From NCBI RefSeq assembly GCF_043557345.1, contig NZ_JBIFFV010000002.1, positions 186,001-250,000 of the forward strand: a stretch of 64,000 nucleotides of DNA. Direction: 5' to 3'. This DNA comes from Sulfitobacter sp043557345 (lineage in GTDB: Bacteria; Pseudomonadota; Alphaproteobacteria; Rhodobacterales; Rhodobacteraceae). Shown here piece after piece: positions 63,630-64,000 of the stretch. The notes under the pieces are model-generated. The model worked only from the letters and a program-made list of their open reading frames with translations. It was not told the DNA's origin and ran no database searches. The stretch's first letter is position 1, and every line of letters begins with the position of its first letter. The position numbers and the translations under genes are program-made.

Positions 63630-64000
63630 ATGGCGGGTACACGACTAGATCCGATAGACCGGATGATCTTGGCCGAGTTGCAATCTGATGGCCGGATGAC
63701 AAATGTCGAACTGGCCAAACGCGTCGGTATCTCTGCACCGCCCTGTTTGCGCCGCGTGCGCACCTTGGAAGAGCAAGGCTATATCAAAGGCTATCATGCG
63801 GATGTCGACGCCCGCGAACTGGGCTTCGAGGTGCAGGTCTTTGCCATGGTCGGGCTGGCCTCTCAGGCCGAGGCCGATCTGAGCGCGTTTGAAGAGAAAT
63901 GCCGTGGTTGGCCGCTGGTGCGCGAGTGCCATATGCTCAACGGTGAAGTCGATTTCATCCTGAAATGCGTGGCACCGGACCTGTCGAGCTTTCAAAGCTT
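63630..64000 (+). CDS. Lrp/AsnC-family transcriptional regulator (3' end outside window)
   Basis: 123 codons are visible and the frame is open to the window end. N-terminal winged helix: LDPIDRMILAELQSDGRMTNVELAKRVGISAPPCLRRVRTLEEQGYIKGYHA, an exact fit to Lrp/AsnC. Then the start of the RAM effector-binding domain (VQVFAMVGL, VRECHMLNGEVDFILKC). It is a homo-oligomer that senses amino acids; its target may include itself and the divergent trxB. Confidence 0.95.
   Translation, partial: MAGTRLDPIDRMILAELQSDGRMTNVELAKRVGISAPPCLRRVRTLEEQGYIKGYHADVDARELGFEVQVFAMVGLASQAEADLSAFEEKCRGWPLVRECHMLNGEVDFILKCVAPDLSSFQS

Overview
The window reads as chromosomal core DNA of a marine-type alphaproteobacterium of the Rhodobacteraceae/Roseobacteraceae (Roseobacter group). 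This rests on high GC, on a family-typical gene set (aa3 oxidase subunit IV, DUF6173, DUF2125, DUF1150, a mobB-moeA fusion, a sat-cysC fusion, Mn-type pyrophosphatase) and on an F1-only ATP synthase operon of the alphaproteobacterial kind. Genus cannot be fixed from the sequence alone. No rRNA, tRNA, CRISPR array, insertion sequence or prophage was recognised. Most genes are housekeeping and sit in short, often translationally coupled operons.

Layout. 1-2.0 kb: end of a metallo-beta-lactamase-fold hydrolase, DUF6173, a 44-residue cytochrome oxidase subunit IV and a lipoprotein with a possible permuted papain-type active site. 1.9-6.3 kb: azlCD exporter pair divergent from fdhD-mobA-mobB/moeA (formate dehydrogenase maturation and molybdenum cofactor). 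6.3-9.9 kb: membrane protein, greA, ETF-ubiquinone oxidoreductase. 10-14.9 kb: TPR protein and ispE, polyprenyl diphosphate synthase, DUF2007, TrmN6-type methyltransferase, DUF465. 15-18.7 kb: phaB and phaA, a stand-alone EAL phosphodiesterase, tag. 18.7-24.1 kb: rpsD with a structured leader, hisC-tyrC-extensin-like, DUF2125, ChaC-type cyclotransferase. 24.1-27.3 kb: a MotA/TolQ-like plus MotB/OmpA-like pair with a very long coiled coil. 27.3-32.3 kb: M23 peptidase, clpA, gloB, methyltransferase. 32.6-38 kb: atpHAGDC and an H-type lectin. 38-46.3 kb: prs, isomerase, hydrolase, ribF-ycgN-threonine aldolase, MaoC, HAD phosphatase, Mn-pyrophosphatase, DUF2161. 46.3-48.5 kb: groESL behind a CIRCE operator. 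48.6-53.4 kb: a sensory module of response regulator, membrane kinase, Tat-exported solute-binding protein and soluble kinase. 53.5-64 kb: EamA exporter, Nudix, lipase-like protein, phnM, purEK, DUF465, small heat-shock protein plus DUF1150, PhzF, sat-cysC, trxB and the start of an Lrp/AsnC regulator.

The least ordinary part is 48.6-53.4 kb: a sugar-type periplasmic binding protein with no transporter genes, divergent from a kinase with a large, apparently all-helical periplasmic domain, and flanked by a second paralogous kinase lacking a sensor and by a receiver-only regulator. The architecture recalls TorT/TorS-type sensing through a binding protein, but with a carbohydrate-type binding protein and two kinases. 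The second unusual item is the ion-channel-type motor pair at 24.1-27.3 kb.

Limits: all family assignments are by reading motifs and gene context. No database search, structure prediction or promoter experiment was available. Start codons were chosen by Shine-Dalgarno position and family N-termini.
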